Origin: Crocinitomicaceae bacterium
GTDB taxonomy: Bacteria; Bacteroidota; Bacteroidia; Flavobacteriales_D; Crocinitomicaceae
Assembly (NCBI GenBank): GCA_017984635.1
Contig: JAGNZC010000006.1
Coordinates: 35,751-99,750, forward strand
Reading direction: 5' to 3'
DNA: 64,000 nucleotides
The notes under the pieces were generated by a model. It worked only from the letters and a program-made list of their open reading frames with translations, was not told the DNA's origin and made no database searches. The translations under genes were made by a program, and so were the position numbers. Below are positions 26,784 to 38,043 of the stretch, one piece after another. Numbering within the stretch: the stretch's first letter is position 1; every line of letters begins with the position of its first letter.

Positions 26784-28367
26784 TTAATCTATTATCACTT
26801 TCTTGATTGTTTTGCCTTTATTCGTTTCTAAATGAAAGAAATAAACACCCTTATTTAATTGCAAATCAAATTCATTGTTGTTTTTTGATTGAATCGGATT
26901 AAAAATAAATCGTCCATTTATATCATAAATTGATAACGCAAAAGGTGACAAGCTTTTAATAGTCACTTTTCCATCTGAAGGATTCGGGTAAAGCGTGAAT
27001 TCATCTTCTGAAATAGAATTTACAGCTAATGTTACTTGATTACAGTTAAAAAGCGATTGACTTTCATAAAAAAGTTGAGCTGAATCTGCCAAATTGATTA
27101 CTGTTTGAACATTCTCTAAATTATTCCCTGATCTTCCATAAAGTATCGCAAAATCCATGCAATCAGATTGATTTACATTAAAATTCATCGATTCAAGAAC
27201 CATCAAACCTCTTCTATCACTTGCTATATTTTGATTGGTCGATTCCGTCCATCCAACACCTGTTGTTGGGTTTCCATCAAACAAATAATCACATGGCACA
27301 TTCGTTGCCCCTGCAGAATTTTCCCAACCTAAACCTCCTTGAAGCCAAGGACTTCCATCAGACCATTTTGAATTTAAATAATTCCAAAATTGAGTTGGTT
27401 GATTAGACGCTGGATCACTATGAGGAAAACCATTTGTACCTGAAAAACAGCCAATTGCACCAACAGTTTTAGATAAACTAATGATACCACAGGCTGGTGG
27501 ATTCTGTCCATATTGATTAGCATTTCCATTAGGCTCATCAATATTGTCCGCATTATAAAAATACATCATGTTTTTTGATGGTTTACACCCGAAATAATCG
27601 TCATTAAAATATCCTAAATCACCATCTACAAAGAATCCTACTTTGAAATCTGACAACTGTAAAGTTCCTCTGTTAAAAATACGCACATTTAAAAAAGTTG
27701 TATTATTTAAAAAATTTGTACTAGCATATTGATAAGCCATTATGTGCATTTCCATGTTCAATGCTTGTCCTCCAGATTGCGTATGAATATCTTTTGCATC
27801 ATTTAAAATATAAAACAAAGCACTTTCTCCACGGATATCTGGATAATCACCAGCATAAGGATTGTAAATATTATCTCCGTTCAAATCAACGAAAGGTGCT
27901 AAATTCGTAGCTACTCCAAGTGCTGCATCTCCATTACCCGGCCAATTTAAAATTGCTAGTTCTGGAACATATCCAGGATTTAAATAATTTGCCAAATGAT
28001 TTTGAATTTGGAACTGCGTAACGTTCCAAAATTTATTGGAATATTTTTGAATATACATTGAATCATTGTAGGCGTTCGATAATGAAATGGGGCCACTAAA
28101 GTAATCTCCACTTCCATATTTTGTTGCTGCTAAATGTAAACTCCCTAATTGATCAATACCACCAGCCCAGAATGATGCTGCAAAAATGGTGTTTGTATTA
28201 CTAAGCTTCGGTATTTTGTAATGTGAATTATTTGAATTTGGATTGTTAAATAACACACCGTTTTGACTGAAACCGGCACTCACATTATTGTAATCTAATG
28301 TTAAAAAAGAATTTTGAGAAAAGATGGAAAATGTAACCAAATTTAATAGTAGTAATTGTGTTTTCAT
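26784..28367 (-). CDS. T9SS type A sorting-domain secreted protein
   Basis: The 527-residue product has a signal peptide (MKTQLLLLNLVTFSIFS), a large region with Asn/Gly-rich segments (including LNWPGNGDAALGVATNLAPFVDLNGDNIYNP, a calcium-like D-x-N-x-D loop), and a C-terminal type A sorting domain (YPNPSDGKVTIKSL ... IYDING ... GVYFFHLETN). It is expected on the outside of the cell. The frame opens 19 codons earlier, but that extension would bury the signal peptide, so I start at the ATG at 28365-28367. Families of this kind are common in Bacteroidota and have no known activity. Confidence 0.85.
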   Translation of the reverse strand: MKTQLLLLNLVTFSIFSQNSFLTLDYNNVSAGFSQNGVLFNNPNSNNSHYKIPKLSNTNTIFAASFWAGGIDQLGSLHLAATKYGSGDYFSGPISLSNAYNDSMYIQKYSNKFWNVTQFQIQNHLANYLNPGYVPELAILNWPGNGDAALGVATNLAPFVDLNGDNIYNPYAGDYPDIRGESALFYILNDAKDIHTQSGGQALNMEMHIMAYQYASTNFLNNTTFLNVRIFNRGTLQLSDFKVGFFVDGDLGYFNDDYFGCKPSKNMMYFYNADNIDEPNGNANQYGQNPPACGIISLSKTVGAIGCFSGTNGFPHSDPASNQPTQFWNYLNSKWSDGSPWLQGGLGWENSAGATNVPCDYLFDGNPTTGVGWTESTNQNIASDRRGLMVLESMNFNVNQSDCMDFAILYGRSGNNLENVQTVINLADSAQLFYESQSLFNCNQVTLAVNSISEDEFTLYPNPSDGKVTIKSLSPFALSIYDINGRFIFNPIQSKNNNEFDLQLNKGVYFFHLETNKGKTIKKVIID

Positions 28368-28466
28368 ATTTGAACGAATTAAAGAATAAAGTACCAAATT
28401 AATTGCAATCTGTTTTTTATACAACTAATTAAAATCTGTTTTTTGTTCATTCATACACGTCTAACC

Positions 28467-28495
28467 AAAAAAAGGGAGCCTTTCGACTCCCTTTT
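28467..28495 (-). terminator. Rho-independent terminator of dnaK
   Basis: AAAAGGGAG (28470-28478) and CTCCCTTTT (28487-28495) form a stem; on the minus strand it ends in a run of Ts (complement of 28467-28473). Confidence 0.9.
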
Positions 28496-28518
28496 ACACA
28501 AACGATGGTATCGTTTAC

Positions 28519-30417
28519 TTATTTCTTTTCATCTACTTCTTCGAAGTCAACGTCTGTTACTTCATCTGAAGGATTACCTGCGTCTTGAGCACCTGCTCCT
28601 GCATCACCTCCATCATTTGCTGCGTTATACATTTCTTGAGAAGCTGCTTGGAAAACAGTATTTAATTTTTCCATTGCTGCGTCTAAATTTTGTACATTTT
28701 TCGCTTCAAATTCTTTTTTCAATTCAGCTAAAGCATCTTCGATCGGTTGTTTTTTATCAGCAGGGATTTTATCTCCGTACTCTTTCAACTGACGTTCAGT
28801 TTGGAAAATTGTTGAATCCGCTTTGTTAATCAACTCAACTTCTTCTCTCATTTTATTATCTGCTTCTGCATTCGCTAAAGCATCTGCTTTCATTCGTTCG
28901 ATTTCCGCATCTGAAAGTCCTGAAGAAGCTTCAATTTTAATTGATTGTTCTTTACCCGTTCCTTTGTCTTTTGCAGAAATATTCATGATTCCATTTGCAT
29001 CAATGTCAAAAGTTACTTCAATTTGAGGAACTCCTCTTGGCGCTGGTGGAATATCTGTTAATTGGAAACGACCCAATGATTTGTTATCTGCAGCCATTGA
29101 ACGTTCACCTTGTAACACGTGAATATCAACAGATGGTTGACTATCTGAAGCAGTCGAGAATACTTCTGATTTTTTAGAAGGAATCGTTGTATTTGCTTCG
29201 ATTAATTTCGTGAATACACCACCCATTGTTTCAATACCAACAGACAATGGAATAACGTCTAATAACAATACGTCTTTTACTTCACCTGTTAATACACCAC
29301 CTTGAATAGCAGCTCCAACCGCAACAACCTCATCTGGATTCACACCTTTTGAAGGTGCTTTTCCAAAGAAACGCTCAACAGCATCTTGAATAACTGGAAT
29401 ACGTGTTGAACCTCCTACTAAAATCACTTCGTTGATATCGCTATTTGTCAAACCTGCATTTTTCATTGCTTTACGACAAGGAGCGATTGTTCTTTCTACG
29501 ATATCAGAGATTAATTGCTCAAATTTAGAACGAGATAATGTACGTACTAAGTGTTTTGGAATACCATTTACTGGCATAATGTATGGCAAGTTGATTTCAG
29601 AAGATGTAGTTGAAGAAAGTTCAATTTTCGCTTTCTCAGCAGCTTCTTTCAAACGTTGTAATGCCATTGGATCTTGACGTAAATCTAATCCTTCGTCATT
29701 TTTAAACTCGTCAGCCAACCATTGAATAATCGCTTCATCAACATCATCACCACCTAAGTGCGTATCTCCGTCAGTAGCTAATACTTCAAATACGCCATCA
29801 CCTAATTCTAGGATAGAAACGTCATGTGTACCACCACCAAAATCGAATACTACGATTTTTTGATCAATACCTTTTTTATCTAAACCATAAGCTAACGCTG
29901 CAGCTGTTGGTTCATTGATGATTCTTTTGATTGTTAAACCAGCGATTTCACCCGCTTCTTTAGTTGCTTGACGTTGCGCATCATTAAAGTATGCAGGAAC
30001 TGTTACAACAGCTTCAGTCACTTCTTGACCTAAGTAATCTTCAGCTGTTTTCTTCATTTTTTGAAGAATCATCGCAGAAATTTCTTGCGGAGAATATAAA
30101 CGATCGTCAATTTTAACGCGTGGCGTATTGTTATCACCTTTCACAACTTCGTAAGGTACACGTCCGCCTTCAGCTTTCGTTTCGTCGTAAGACGATCCCA
30201 TGAATCTTTTAATAGACGAAATTGTTTTTGTTGGATTTGTAATCGCTTGACGTTTTGCTGGATCACCAACTTTACGTTCTCCTCCTTCAACAAATGCAAC
30301 AACCGATGGTGTTGTTCTTTTTCCTTCTGAATTTGCAATTACTACTGGCTCATTCCCTTCCATTACTGAAACACATGAGTTGGTAGTACCTAAGTCAATT
30401 CCAATTATTTTTCCCAT
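28519..30417 (-). CDS. dnaK: Chaperone protein DnaK (Hsp70)
   Basis: The 632-residue Hsp70 has the N-terminal signature [16 protein letters not shown], the second signature [14 protein letters not shown] and third [14 protein letters not shown]. The substrate-binding domain follows ([23 protein letters not shown]) and an acidic tail [13 protein letters not shown]. It folds cytosolic proteins with DnaJ and GrpE, which lie 28 kb away in this window rather than next to it. No CIRCE-type inverted repeat is visible upstream. Confidence 0.98.
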   Translation of the reverse strand: MGKIIGIDLGTTNSCVSVMEGNEPVVIANSEGKRTTPSVVAFVEGGERKVGDPAKRQAITNPTKTISSIKRFMGSSYDETKAEGGRVPYEVVKGDNNTPRVKIDDRLYSPQEISAMILQKMKKTAEDYLGQEVTEAVVTVPAYFNDAQRQATKEAGEIAGLTIKRIINEPTAAALAYGLDKKGIDQKIVVFDFGGGTHDVSILELGDGVFEVLATDGDTHLGGDDVDEAIIQWLADEFKNDEGLDLRQDPMALQRLKEAAEKAKIELSSTTSSEINLPYIMPVNGIPKHLVRTLSRSKFEQLISDIVERTIAPCRKAMKNAGLTNSDINEVILVGGSTRIPVIQDAVERFFGKAPSKGVNPDEVVAVGAAIQGGVLTGEVKDVLLLDVIPLSVGIETMGGVFTKLIEANTTIPSKKSEVFSTASDSQPSVDIHVLQGERSMAADNKSLGRFQLTDIPPAPRGVPQIEVTFDIDANGIMNISAKDKGTGKEQSIKIEASSGLSDAEIERMKADALANAEADNKMREEVELINKADSTIFQTERQLKEYGDKIPADKKQPIEDALAELKKEFEAKNVQNLDAAMEKLNTVFQAASQEMYNAANDGGDAGAGAQDAGNPSDEVTDVDFEEVDEKK

Positions 30418-30578
30418 ATTGATTTAAATTATTTTCAATTTATAATTACAACTACAATGTCAAGTTTTATGCCACCACAAAAAGAAAATACAAAATGGAC
30501 AAAATTACCTTGGAAATAAGGCGATTCATTTTTTTTTATGCCGAAATGACAGATTTACTGACACTAATGATAAAATGA

Positions 30579-33500
30579 CTAATGGATCAAGGTTAAAAAT
30601 CCTTCTTTTTTCTTCGAGTTCACCTTTGTTGAGTCGTAGTAGAATACATAAAAATAAACACCATCATGCAAGCCTGCAGCATCAAATGAATTGTTGTAGC
30701 CATTCATTGAATACACTTCTTGTCCCCATCGATTTAGGATAATTAATTCATTATTTGGGAACAACAACGCTTCATCAATAACAAAATAATCATTTACACC
30801 GTCTCCATTAGGTGTGAAAACATTAGGTAAATCATCGTCACAATTGGCTGCGTCGATATAAATTGAATCTGTAAATACACAACCATTCGATCCTGTAACT
30901 GTTAACGTTAGCCATGTGTCTGAAAGGATTGGAATACTATCAACAGCTCCATAGGTTTCCCAATTAAATATAGCGTCTACTGGAATTATGGGTGTTGCCA
31001 TAAAGGTTTCCATACACAATAATGTATCAGCTGATAATTGAACCAAAGGTATTGGTAAGGCAGAAATTGTCAAGGTATCACGAATACTGCAATTATAACT
31101 ATCTATAACGGTAAGCTGATAATCGCCAATTGTTTGGTTGGATAAAACGACTTGTAAAGAAATAGTGTTTGAGGTTGTATTTGTAGGTAAAGTCCAAGTT
31201 GCAACAGAATAAGATGGCGTAAACGTAAATACAGCCGTTTCACCAATACAATCAGTCCCTAAATTAGCTTGAATATTTACTGCAGAAAACGTTGGGATTA
31301 AATAAACAGAATCTGATAAAGTAGCACAACCATTTGCATCTATAGCATACGCAGATAAATAACCTGATCCAACAGTGTTATCAACCATTAAAAGAGAAGA
31401 TGTATCAATAACAGCATTTGGCAAACTCCAATAAACTGTTGAAAAAAGAGTTGAAAAATCAAAGGAAACACCAGATTGTGAACAAATAAATGCAGAATCA
31501 GTTGGAAAATTTAACGCAGTAATACCTAATGTTGTTATGGGGAAAATTATTGAATCGTAAAAACAACTATTTGATGCAGCAGCAGTTAAAATTGTTGAAA
31601 AATTAGGTGTATTAGAAATAGAAAAATTCAGGTTGTTTTGAGCGATAAAAACACCATTTTCATACCAATTAATGGTATTTATTGAATCCATGAGTGTATA
31701 ATTTATACTAGTCCCTGAACAAAACAAAGAATCATTTATTAACGTTAACGGATCAATGTGATTGATAACATCAATTGATACTGATTGATAGGCCATCGGA
31801 CAATCTGATTGTTGAAAAGCAACTAAAAACAAAGTGTCAACTTGTAATTGATTCAACGCAAACAAGGTAGAAGTTTGCAATAATAATGTATCTTGTGTAT
31901 ACCATGAAACAAGATCATTTTGAGCAGTTGATAAAAACAAATTAGCTCCTTCACAGATGGTATCACCTAAAACAATTGGAGGATTAGCTCCTTGTGGAAC
32001 ACTAATCGTAATGCTATTTGTTGAAACCAAACAACCGTATTGATTGGTAATGTCAACATAAAAATCTCCTGCAATATTCGTTTGAATCGAATTGACAGCT
32101 GTTTCTCCACTACTCCATGTATAGTCGGTGTAACCAGCTGGAACAGTTAAGGTTGCCGTTTCATTTTGACATAAAATAGAATCTGAGGTGAGTAATGTTG
32201 GAATAAAATTTCCATCAACAATGGTTACACTATCATAAAATGTCAAGCCACACTGTTGAATTTGACAAATGTATGTTGCTGGTTGACTAATGCTTAATGC
32301 TGGAGCATTTGTAACAAAAGGACTTACCCATTGAATTTGTGCATTTCCATCAAATAAAACCGTTATCGTTGTAGATTGACCAGCACATAAAACTAAATAG
32401 GGGTCAACAAATAAACTTGGCGTTGAAAATGCTTTGATTTCAAAAGGAACGGTTGTTAAAACACAACTATCAGCATCCATAACTTGACAATAATAAAAGC
32501 CCATAACACTATCAACATGTGTGTTTGAATTGGAATTTAAATTCCCATAAGGTCCATCCCAACTGTAACTAATGTAATTATTTGGAACCGACAACTGAAT
32601 CGAATCATTTGGACAAACGACTCCATCTGCAGGATTAGCCGTGATAATTGGAGGTACTTTAAAATCAATTTGGATACTTGCCCCAATAGAACTATTGCAT
32701 CCTGTTAATGTATCTGTTAAAGTACCAAAGTAAGAAAAAGTACCAGGTGCATTAATTTCTAGACTGTCTTGGTCCAAACTTTGCCAAATGAATGGCGCAC
32801 CTGACCAATTAAATCCGGGTAAAGTTGGGGAAACAGAAATAAATACTGTAGTATTTGGACATAATGTTGTTGGTCCATCTATCGTAATTGTTTGAGTTGG
32901 AACAGGATTTACAAGTAGATAAATTGAATCTGTAACGGTATATTTTAAGGTATCTATTCCACAAAAGTTATTGTAACCACTAGTTAAATTGTACGTGAAA
33001 ACTTGCCATCCTGATTGTTGAGCAATCAATGCAAAAACATGAGGCGCACTGGGCTGTATATTTGAACCATTTGCTAAAGTGATGGTTTCTTGAACGATTT
33101 CAACGGTGTCAAATTGATTTAAATTGGGCAAAGGGTTTGTTAAAAAGTCGTAGATGTGAATTGGAATAGGTGTGCCAGCACAAACGACCATCGAATCATT
33201 TTGATCTAAATCTGATGGAAAATATAAATAAGGTTGTAAAGTATCAGGAGCTTCATTTTGAAAAATAGTAATATTAAAACCACTCGTATTAGTACAATAT
33301 GCATTGCTAACACCAACAGTATAACTTCCAGAAGTTGAATAATACTGAGGAGCAGTAGTGATTGTATCTGCATTTAATGTTAATATACAAGATGTGCATA
33401 AATTATTAAACCAAATTTGTACCGAATCTGGATAACAAAGTTGGTAATTTAAATAACTTGGGTAATCGTTAACTGCTATGCCTAAATTATCCGTTTTAGA

Positions 33501-35240
33501 GGGCAATGGCGGTAAAGCATGTAAAATTCCAATTATTGTATCTTTCCCAATTGAACATAAATCCTTCCGCTGAACGGTGATCATATATGTGCCAGATTGA
33601 TTAATTGTTAAATCCTGAGTAGTTGCTCCATTATTCCAAGTAAAATTGTAATCAGGACCATACATTATGCTTGTTTGGGTATTATAAGATATAATTGTAT
33701 TAGGTTGGCAAAAATGAACAGTGTCTTGATTTGGCACAATAAAACCATACAAACTATCCGTTGGTGCGGGATTTCCATCAAAAAAATTAATCGCATCGGA
33801 ATTTTCGTTGATCGCATTTGTGATAAAGGAATTTCTAGATGCATCACCATTCAAAAAAGGATGTGGGAAATTATTTTGAAGACCAAATTGTGTATTGTAA
33901 GTATAACCTACACTTGGAGTGAATGGAATAAAAACATTTTCTCCATAACTTCCACAAAGAATTGGCGCATTATTGGAAATTACCGCAATTCCTTGTCCTT
34001 CATCATTTTCTTTTCCTCCAAATTGTTTTACTCCAAGTGTTGTTCCAGCATCTGTTAACTTCCAGAAAAAACCGTCTTTGTACCCAATACTATTATACAA
34101 AGCTGTCTGAACATCATGTAATTGAGAAAAATCACATTTGAAATAGCCTGTGATGTAACAGTTTTTCAAACCATCAACTGCAATTGCTTTTGCGGAGACT
34201 TCATTGTTCGAACCCAATGCTTTTCCCCAAATAAACGCACCTGAATTAGCTGTTTTTAAAACGAAAACTTTTCTAGCATACGCATTTGAAATGGTACTTA
34301 ATGAACTCGCTATGTAATTCAATGTTCCTAAAAAATCACCTGTTATGACCACTTCATCACTCGCATTGATTTTTACATCGTTTGGAACTACCAATCCTGC
34401 TTTTAATTGATAAAAATAGACGGTAACACCTGCTGGAGATAATTTAGTGATGAAACCAACATTCTGAGCAATGTTGTTATAAGTCGTTCCATTAAAGGAT
34501 AATGTGTCTGAAAACTGACCCGTTACAAAAATATTATTTTGACTATCAATTGACACAGCGATTCCTCTATCGTCATTTTTAGCGAAACCTTGTTTGACCC
34601 ATGAAAACAAACCTGATGTGGAATATTTTGCAACAAAAAAATCATACGATGGTAAATTAGATGATGGATCAACCATACTATTCAAAGTGGAAGTGCCAAA
34701 AATTGATTGACCTAAAAATTGACCTGTAATAATAACATTTCCAATATTATCACATGTAATACCATTTGCGATTTCTATTCCTGTTCCTCCCTCAGATTTT
34801 GCCCAAACGACGACGCCTGCATTTGTTAATTTTACAATGAATAAATCTTTTGAATTGGCTGTAGAATTTAACACAAACGAACCTACTGTCATTTGACCTG
34901 AATATTGCCCTGTCACGTAACAATTGCCTTGATTATCTAATGCTAAATCTGTTGAGCGGTCTGTGAATTGACCGCCAAACTGCTTAACCCATAACAAAGC
35001 ACCAGAAGGTGCGTATTTTGCAATATAAAAATCTGAAGAGCCGTTTGAAGCTGCTAATTGTGTTGTTTGATCAAAATTAATTTGACCTGATAAATAGCCG
35101 GTAACAAATTGATTTCCTGAAGCATCAACCTCGATATCTACTGCTTCATTGGAGAAATTACTTTGCGTATTTATTCCATAATATTGTGCAAATATTAAAT
35201 TTGAAAATAATAGTAATACAAATGTTGAAAGTAATTTCAT
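30579..35240 (-). CDS. Giant T9SS type B protein with SBBP and Ig-like repeats
   Basis: The 1553-residue secreted protein has a signal peptide (residues 1-18, ending FAQ). It continues with a beta-propeller-like region of SBBP repeats (about 25-440; units like GNCYVTGQYSGQ and NVIITGQFLGQ recur about every 50-60 residues). A long series of Ig-like modules (about 520-1460) carries many paired cysteines and repeated questions of the type DTLCxxxTxxLTV. A CHU_C type B sorting domain ends it (NVFTPNGDGVNDYF, LNRWGQEVYSM). It is probably a surface adhesin or filament exported by T9SS. Ligand unknown. It is alone between dnaK and the divergent alaS. Confidence 0.88.
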   Translation of the reverse strand: MKLLSTFVLLLFSNLIFAQYYGINTQSNFSNEAVDIEVDASGNQFVTGYLSGQINFDQTTQLAASNGSSDFYIAKYAPSGALLWVKQFGGQFTDRSTDLALDNQGNCYVTGQYSGQMTVGSFVLNSTANSKDLFIVKLTNAGVVVWAKSEGGTGIEIANGITCDNIGNVIITGQFLGQSIFGTSTLNSMVDPSSNLPSYDFFVAKYSTSGLFSWVKQGFAKNDDRGIAVSIDSQNNIFVTGQFSDTLSFNGTTYNNIAQNVGFITKLSPAGVTVYFYQLKAGLVVPNDVKINASDEVVITGDFLGTLNYIASSLSTISNAYARKVFVLKTANSGAFIWGKALGSNNEVSAKAIAVDGLKNCYITGYFKCDFSQLHDVQTALYNSIGYKDGFFWKLTDAGTTLGVKQFGGKENDEGQGIAVISNNAPILCGSYGENVFIPFTPSVGYTYNTQFGLQNNFPHPFLNGDASRNSFITNAINENSDAINFFDGNPAPTDSLYGFIVPNQDTVHFCQPNTIISYNTQTSIMYGPDYNFTWNNGATTQDLTINQSGTYMITVQRKDLCSIGKDTIIGILHALPPLPSKTDNLGIAVNDYPSYLNYQLCYPDSVQIWFNNLCTSCILTLNADTITTAPQYYSTSGSYTVGVSNAYCTNTSGFNITIFQNEAPDTLQPYLYFPSDLDQNDSMVVCAGTPIPIHIYDFLTNPLPNLNQFDTVEIVQETITLANGSNIQPSAPHVFALIAQQSGWQVFTYNLTSGYNNFCGIDTLKYTVTDSIYLLVNPVPTQTITIDGPTTLCPNTTVFISVSPTLPGFNWSGAPFIWQSLDQDSLEINAPGTFSYFGTLTDTLTGCNSSIGASIQIDFKVPPIITANPADGVVCPNDSIQLSVPNNYISYSWDGPYGNLNSNSNTHVDSVMGFYYCQVMDADSCVLTTVPFEIKAFSTPSLFVDPYLVLCAGQSTTITVLFDGNAQIQWVSPFVTNAPALSISQPATYICQIQQCGLTFYDSVTIVDGNFIPTLLTSDSILCQNETATLTVPAGYTDYTWSSGETAVNSIQTNIAGDFYVDITNQYGCLVSTNSITISVPQGANPPIVLGDTICEGANLFLSTAQNDLVSWYTQDTLLLQTSTLFALNQLQVDTLFLVAFQQSDCPMAYQSVSIDVINHIDPLTLINDSLFCSGTSINYTLMDSINTINWYENGVFIAQNNLNFSISNTPNFSTILTAAASNSCFYDSIIFPITTLGITALNFPTDSAFICSQSGVSFDFSTLFSTVYWSLPNAVIDTSSLLMVDNTVGSGYLSAYAIDANGCATLSDSVYLIPTFSAVNIQANLGTDCIGETAVFTFTPSYSVATWTLPTNTTSNTISLQVVLSNQTIGDYQLTVIDSYNCSIRDTLTISALPIPLVQLSADTLLCMETFMATPIIPVDAIFNWETYGAVDSIPILSDTWLTLTVTGSNGCVFTDSIYIDAANCDDDLPNVFTPNGDGVNDYFVIDEALLFPNNELIILNRWGQEVYSMNGYNNSFDAAGLHDGVYFYVFYYDSTKVNSKKKEGFLTLIH

Positions 35241-35372
35241 AGAATCTTTTAAGATACTTTGTTAAAACGTATAAATGGCCCAAAAAGTTGTTTCACTTAA
35301 TTAAAAGTAAGAAAATAAATTCATTTTGGCAAATGAATCATAAAAGAATTAAAAGATGATCGCTATTTTTCA

Positions 35373-35403
35373 ATTGCTATTTCTGAAATAACCCTTAAAT
35401 TTG
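35373..35403 (+). promoter_or_regulatory. Promoter of alaS
   Basis: ATTG (35373-35376), a 19-base spacer and an exact TAAATTTG (35396-35403) fit the -33/-7 pattern. The upstream TTG at 35401 lies inside the -7 box and is not a start. Confidence 0.7.
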
Positions 35404-35430
35404 TCTTTTACAAAGTTTATACATTTTCAA

Positions 35431-38043
35431 ATGAATATTTCTGAAATACGCGCACAGTTTTTTGCTTTTTTTGCTTCTAAAGGTCATGAAGTAGTTTCTT
35501 CAGCGCCCATGGTTGTTAAGAACGATCCTACTTTGATGTTTACCAATGCCGGTATGAATCAATTCAAAGATTATTTTTTAGGAAATGCAACGCCAAAAAA
35601 TCCACGTATTGCCAATAGCCAAAAATGTTTACGTGTTTCAGGTAAACACAATGATTTAGAAGAAGTTGGGGTTGATACGTATCACCACACGATGTTTGAA
35701 ATGCTTGGTAACTGGTCTTTTGGTGACTATTTCAAAGAAGATGCAATTGCGTGGGCATGGGAATTATTGACTGAAGTTTATAAAATTCCAAAAGATAAAT
35801 TGTACGTTACTGTTTTTGAAGGTGATGCAAAAGATAAAGTGCCTCAAGATGAAGAAAGTTTTTCGATTTGGAAAAAATACATAGCTGAAGATCGTATTAT
35901 TTTAGCTTCTAAAAAAGATAATTTTTGGGAAATGGGTGATACGGGGCCATGTGGACCGTGTACAGAAATCCATGTGGACCTTCGATCCGATGAAGATAGA
36001 AATGCCATAGATGGAAAAACACTTGTTAACGAAGACCATCCGCAAGTAATTGAAATCTGGAACAATGTTTTCATGCAATTTAACAGAAAAGCAGATGGTA
36101 GTTTAGAACCGCTTCCAGCGACGCACGTTGACACCGGAATGGGATTAGAGCGTTTAGCGATGGCTTTACAAGGCAAACAATCCAACTATGACACCGATTT
36201 ATTTCAAACATTAATCCAACACTTAGTTGGGGTTTCAGGTATTAAGTATGGCGAAAAAGAAGAAACGGATATTGCATTACGCGTTATTGCCGACCACATT
36301 CGTGCCATTTCCTTTTCAATTGCGGATGGACAATTGCCTTCTAACACTGGAGCAGGATATGTTATTCGAAGAATTTTGCGACGTGCCGTTCGTTATGGTT
36401 ACCAAACCTTAGGTTTAAAAGAGCCCTTTTTATGTGATTTATCCGTTGTTTTAGGTCAAATAATGGGTGATCCTTTTTCAGAATTAATTCAACAAAAAGA
36501 ATTGATTCAAAAAGTAATTCGCGAAGAAGAAATCAGCTTTTTCCGTACGTTGGAGCAAGGAATTAAACGCATGGATACCATTATGGAAACTACAAAAAAA
36601 GCCAACAAATCGATCATCGATGGTGTTGAAGCTTTTGAATTGTTTGATACCTTTGGTTTTCCAATTGATTTAACAAGCTTAATTGCCCGTGAAAATAACC
36701 TAGAAATTGACGAAGCAGGATTTGATGCTGAATTGCAAAAACAAAAAGAGCGTTCAAGAGCTGCAACTGCAATTGAAACAGAAGATTGGGTGCAATTATT
36801 ATCTGACAATACAGTTGAATTCATTGGTTATGATCATTTAACGGCAGAAATTCAACTTGTTAAATACCGAAAAGTAAGTCAAAAGCAAAAATCATTCTAT
36901 CAATTGGTATTCAATCAAACTCCTTTCTACCCTGAAGGTGGTGGACAAGTTGGAGATACTGGTACAATTGAAGCAAATGGCCAACAAATTGCGATTTTTG
37001 ACACTAAAAAAGAAAACAATTTGATCATTCATTTGAGTACTGAACTACCAAATGATTGTTCGGCAACATTTTTAGCAAATGTAAACCAAGAAAAACGTTT
37101 AGCATCTGCTCAAAACCATTCCGCTACTCACCTATTGCACCATGCACTTCGCACGGTATTAGGCACACATGTGGAACAGAAAGGGTCGATGGTTGCTCCT
37201 TCCAATTTACGCTTTGACTTTTCACATTTCTCTAAAGTAACAGATGAAGAATTAACTCAAATTGAAGCGCTTGTTTGTGCAGCGATACAACATAACATTT
37301 TATTAGACGAACGTAGAAATTTCCCTATTGACGAAGCGAAAAAAATGGGTGCAATGGCATTATTTGGAGAAAAATATGGTGATGCAGTGCGTGTAGTGAA
37401 ATTTGGAGATTCCGTTGAATTGTGTGGAGGAACACATGTTGGTTCTACAGGCGCTATTGGTTTATTTAAAATAACCTCTGAATCTGCAGTAGCTGCTGGT
37501 ATTAGAAGAATTGAAGCGATAACTGGTGCAACTGCAGAACACTATTTCAGAACGAAAGCAAGTCTATTAGATGAAATTGCATTGCACTTAAAAAATCCAA
37601 AAGACCTTTCAAAAGCGGTGGAAGATTTAATTGCTAAAAACACTAGTTTACAAAAAGAAATAGCAATTTTCCAAAAAGAAAAAGCGGTACTAATCAAGCA
37701 AGAATTAAAGCAAAAGATTGTCAACATTAATGGCGTAAACTATTTGGGAGAAATTGTTGCATTAGATGCTAATTCAATCAAGGACATTCTATTCCAATTA
37801 AAAGGTGAAATCAATCATTTCTTTGCTGTAATTGGTGGAGATGAAGGCGATAAATGTACGTTAAACATCATTGCGTCTGACGATGTAATCGCTGACAAAG
37901 GAGTGAATGCTGGAAACCTAATTCGTTCAGCAGCAAAACACATCCAAGGTGGTGGTGGCGGACAAGCCTTTTTCGCAACAGCTGGAGGTAAAAACAGTAA
38001 AGGATTGGACTTAGCAATTGCTGAAGTGAGAGATTTATTTTAA
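35431..38043 (+). CDS. alaS: Alanyl-tRNA synthetase
   Basis: The class II synthetase of 870 residues charges tRNA-Ala and edits mischarged Ser/Gly. The catalytic core (MNISEIRAQFFAFFASKGHEVV, TNAGMNQFKDYF, GDTGPCGPCTEIH, HVDTGMGLERLAM), the editing site HSATHLLHHALR with the CGGTHV zinc motif, and the C-terminal DHHA1 domain ending GGGGGQAFFATAGGKN are all present. I start at the ATG at 35431. The stop overlaps the convergent flippase end by 9 bases. Confidence 0.97.
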   Translation: MNISEIRAQFFAFFASKGHEVVSSAPMVVKNDPTLMFTNAGMNQFKDYFLGNATPKNPRIANSQKCLRVSGKHNDLEEVGVDTYHHTMFEMLGNWSFGDYFKEDAIAWAWELLTEVYKIPKDKLYVTVFEGDAKDKVPQDEESFSIWKKYIAEDRIILASKKDNFWEMGDTGPCGPCTEIHVDLRSDEDRNAIDGKTLVNEDHPQVIEIWNNVFMQFNRKADGSLEPLPATHVDTGMGLERLAMALQGKQSNYDTDLFQTLIQHLVGVSGIKYGEKEETDIALRVIADHIRAISFSIADGQLPSNTGAGYVIRRILRRAVRYGYQTLGLKEPFLCDLSVVLGQIMGDPFSELIQQKELIQKVIREEEISFFRTLEQGIKRMDTIMETTKKANKSIIDGVEAFELFDTFGFPIDLTSLIARENNLEIDEAGFDAELQKQKERSRAATAIETEDWVQLLSDNTVEFIGYDHLTAEIQLVKYRKVSQKQKSFYQLVFNQTPFYPEGGGQVGDTGTIEANGQQIAIFDTKKENNLIIHLSTELPNDCSATFLANVNQEKRLASAQNHSATHLLHHALRTVLGTHVEQKGSMVAPSNLRFDFSHFSKVTDEELTQIEALVCAAIQHNILLDERRNFPIDEAKKMGAMALFGEKYGDAVRVVKFGDSVELCGGTHVGSTGAIGLFKITSESAVAAGIRRIEAITGATAEHYFRTKASLLDEIALHLKNPKDLSKAVEDLIAKNTSLQKEIAIFQKEKAVLIKQELKQKIVNINGVNYLGEIVALDANSIKDILFQLKGEINHFFAVIGGDEGDKCTLNIIASDDVIADKGVNAGNLIRSAAKHIQGGGGGQAFFATAGGKNSKGLDLAIAEVRDLF

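Noticed and set aside
28443..28829. A 128-residue plus-strand frame opposite the dnaK end
   Set aside because: It crosses the dnaK terminator and is Leu/His/Arg-rich as expected from the reverse of Glu/Ala-rich dnaK codons.
33675..34058. A 127-residue plus-strand frame inside the giant T9SS gene
   Set aside because: It is antisense to a continuous 1553-residue frame with a signal peptide and sorting domain, and has no recognisable motif.
35844..36185. A 113-residue minus-strand frame inside alaS
   Set aside because: Antisense to the conserved catalytic core of alanyl-tRNA synthetase.
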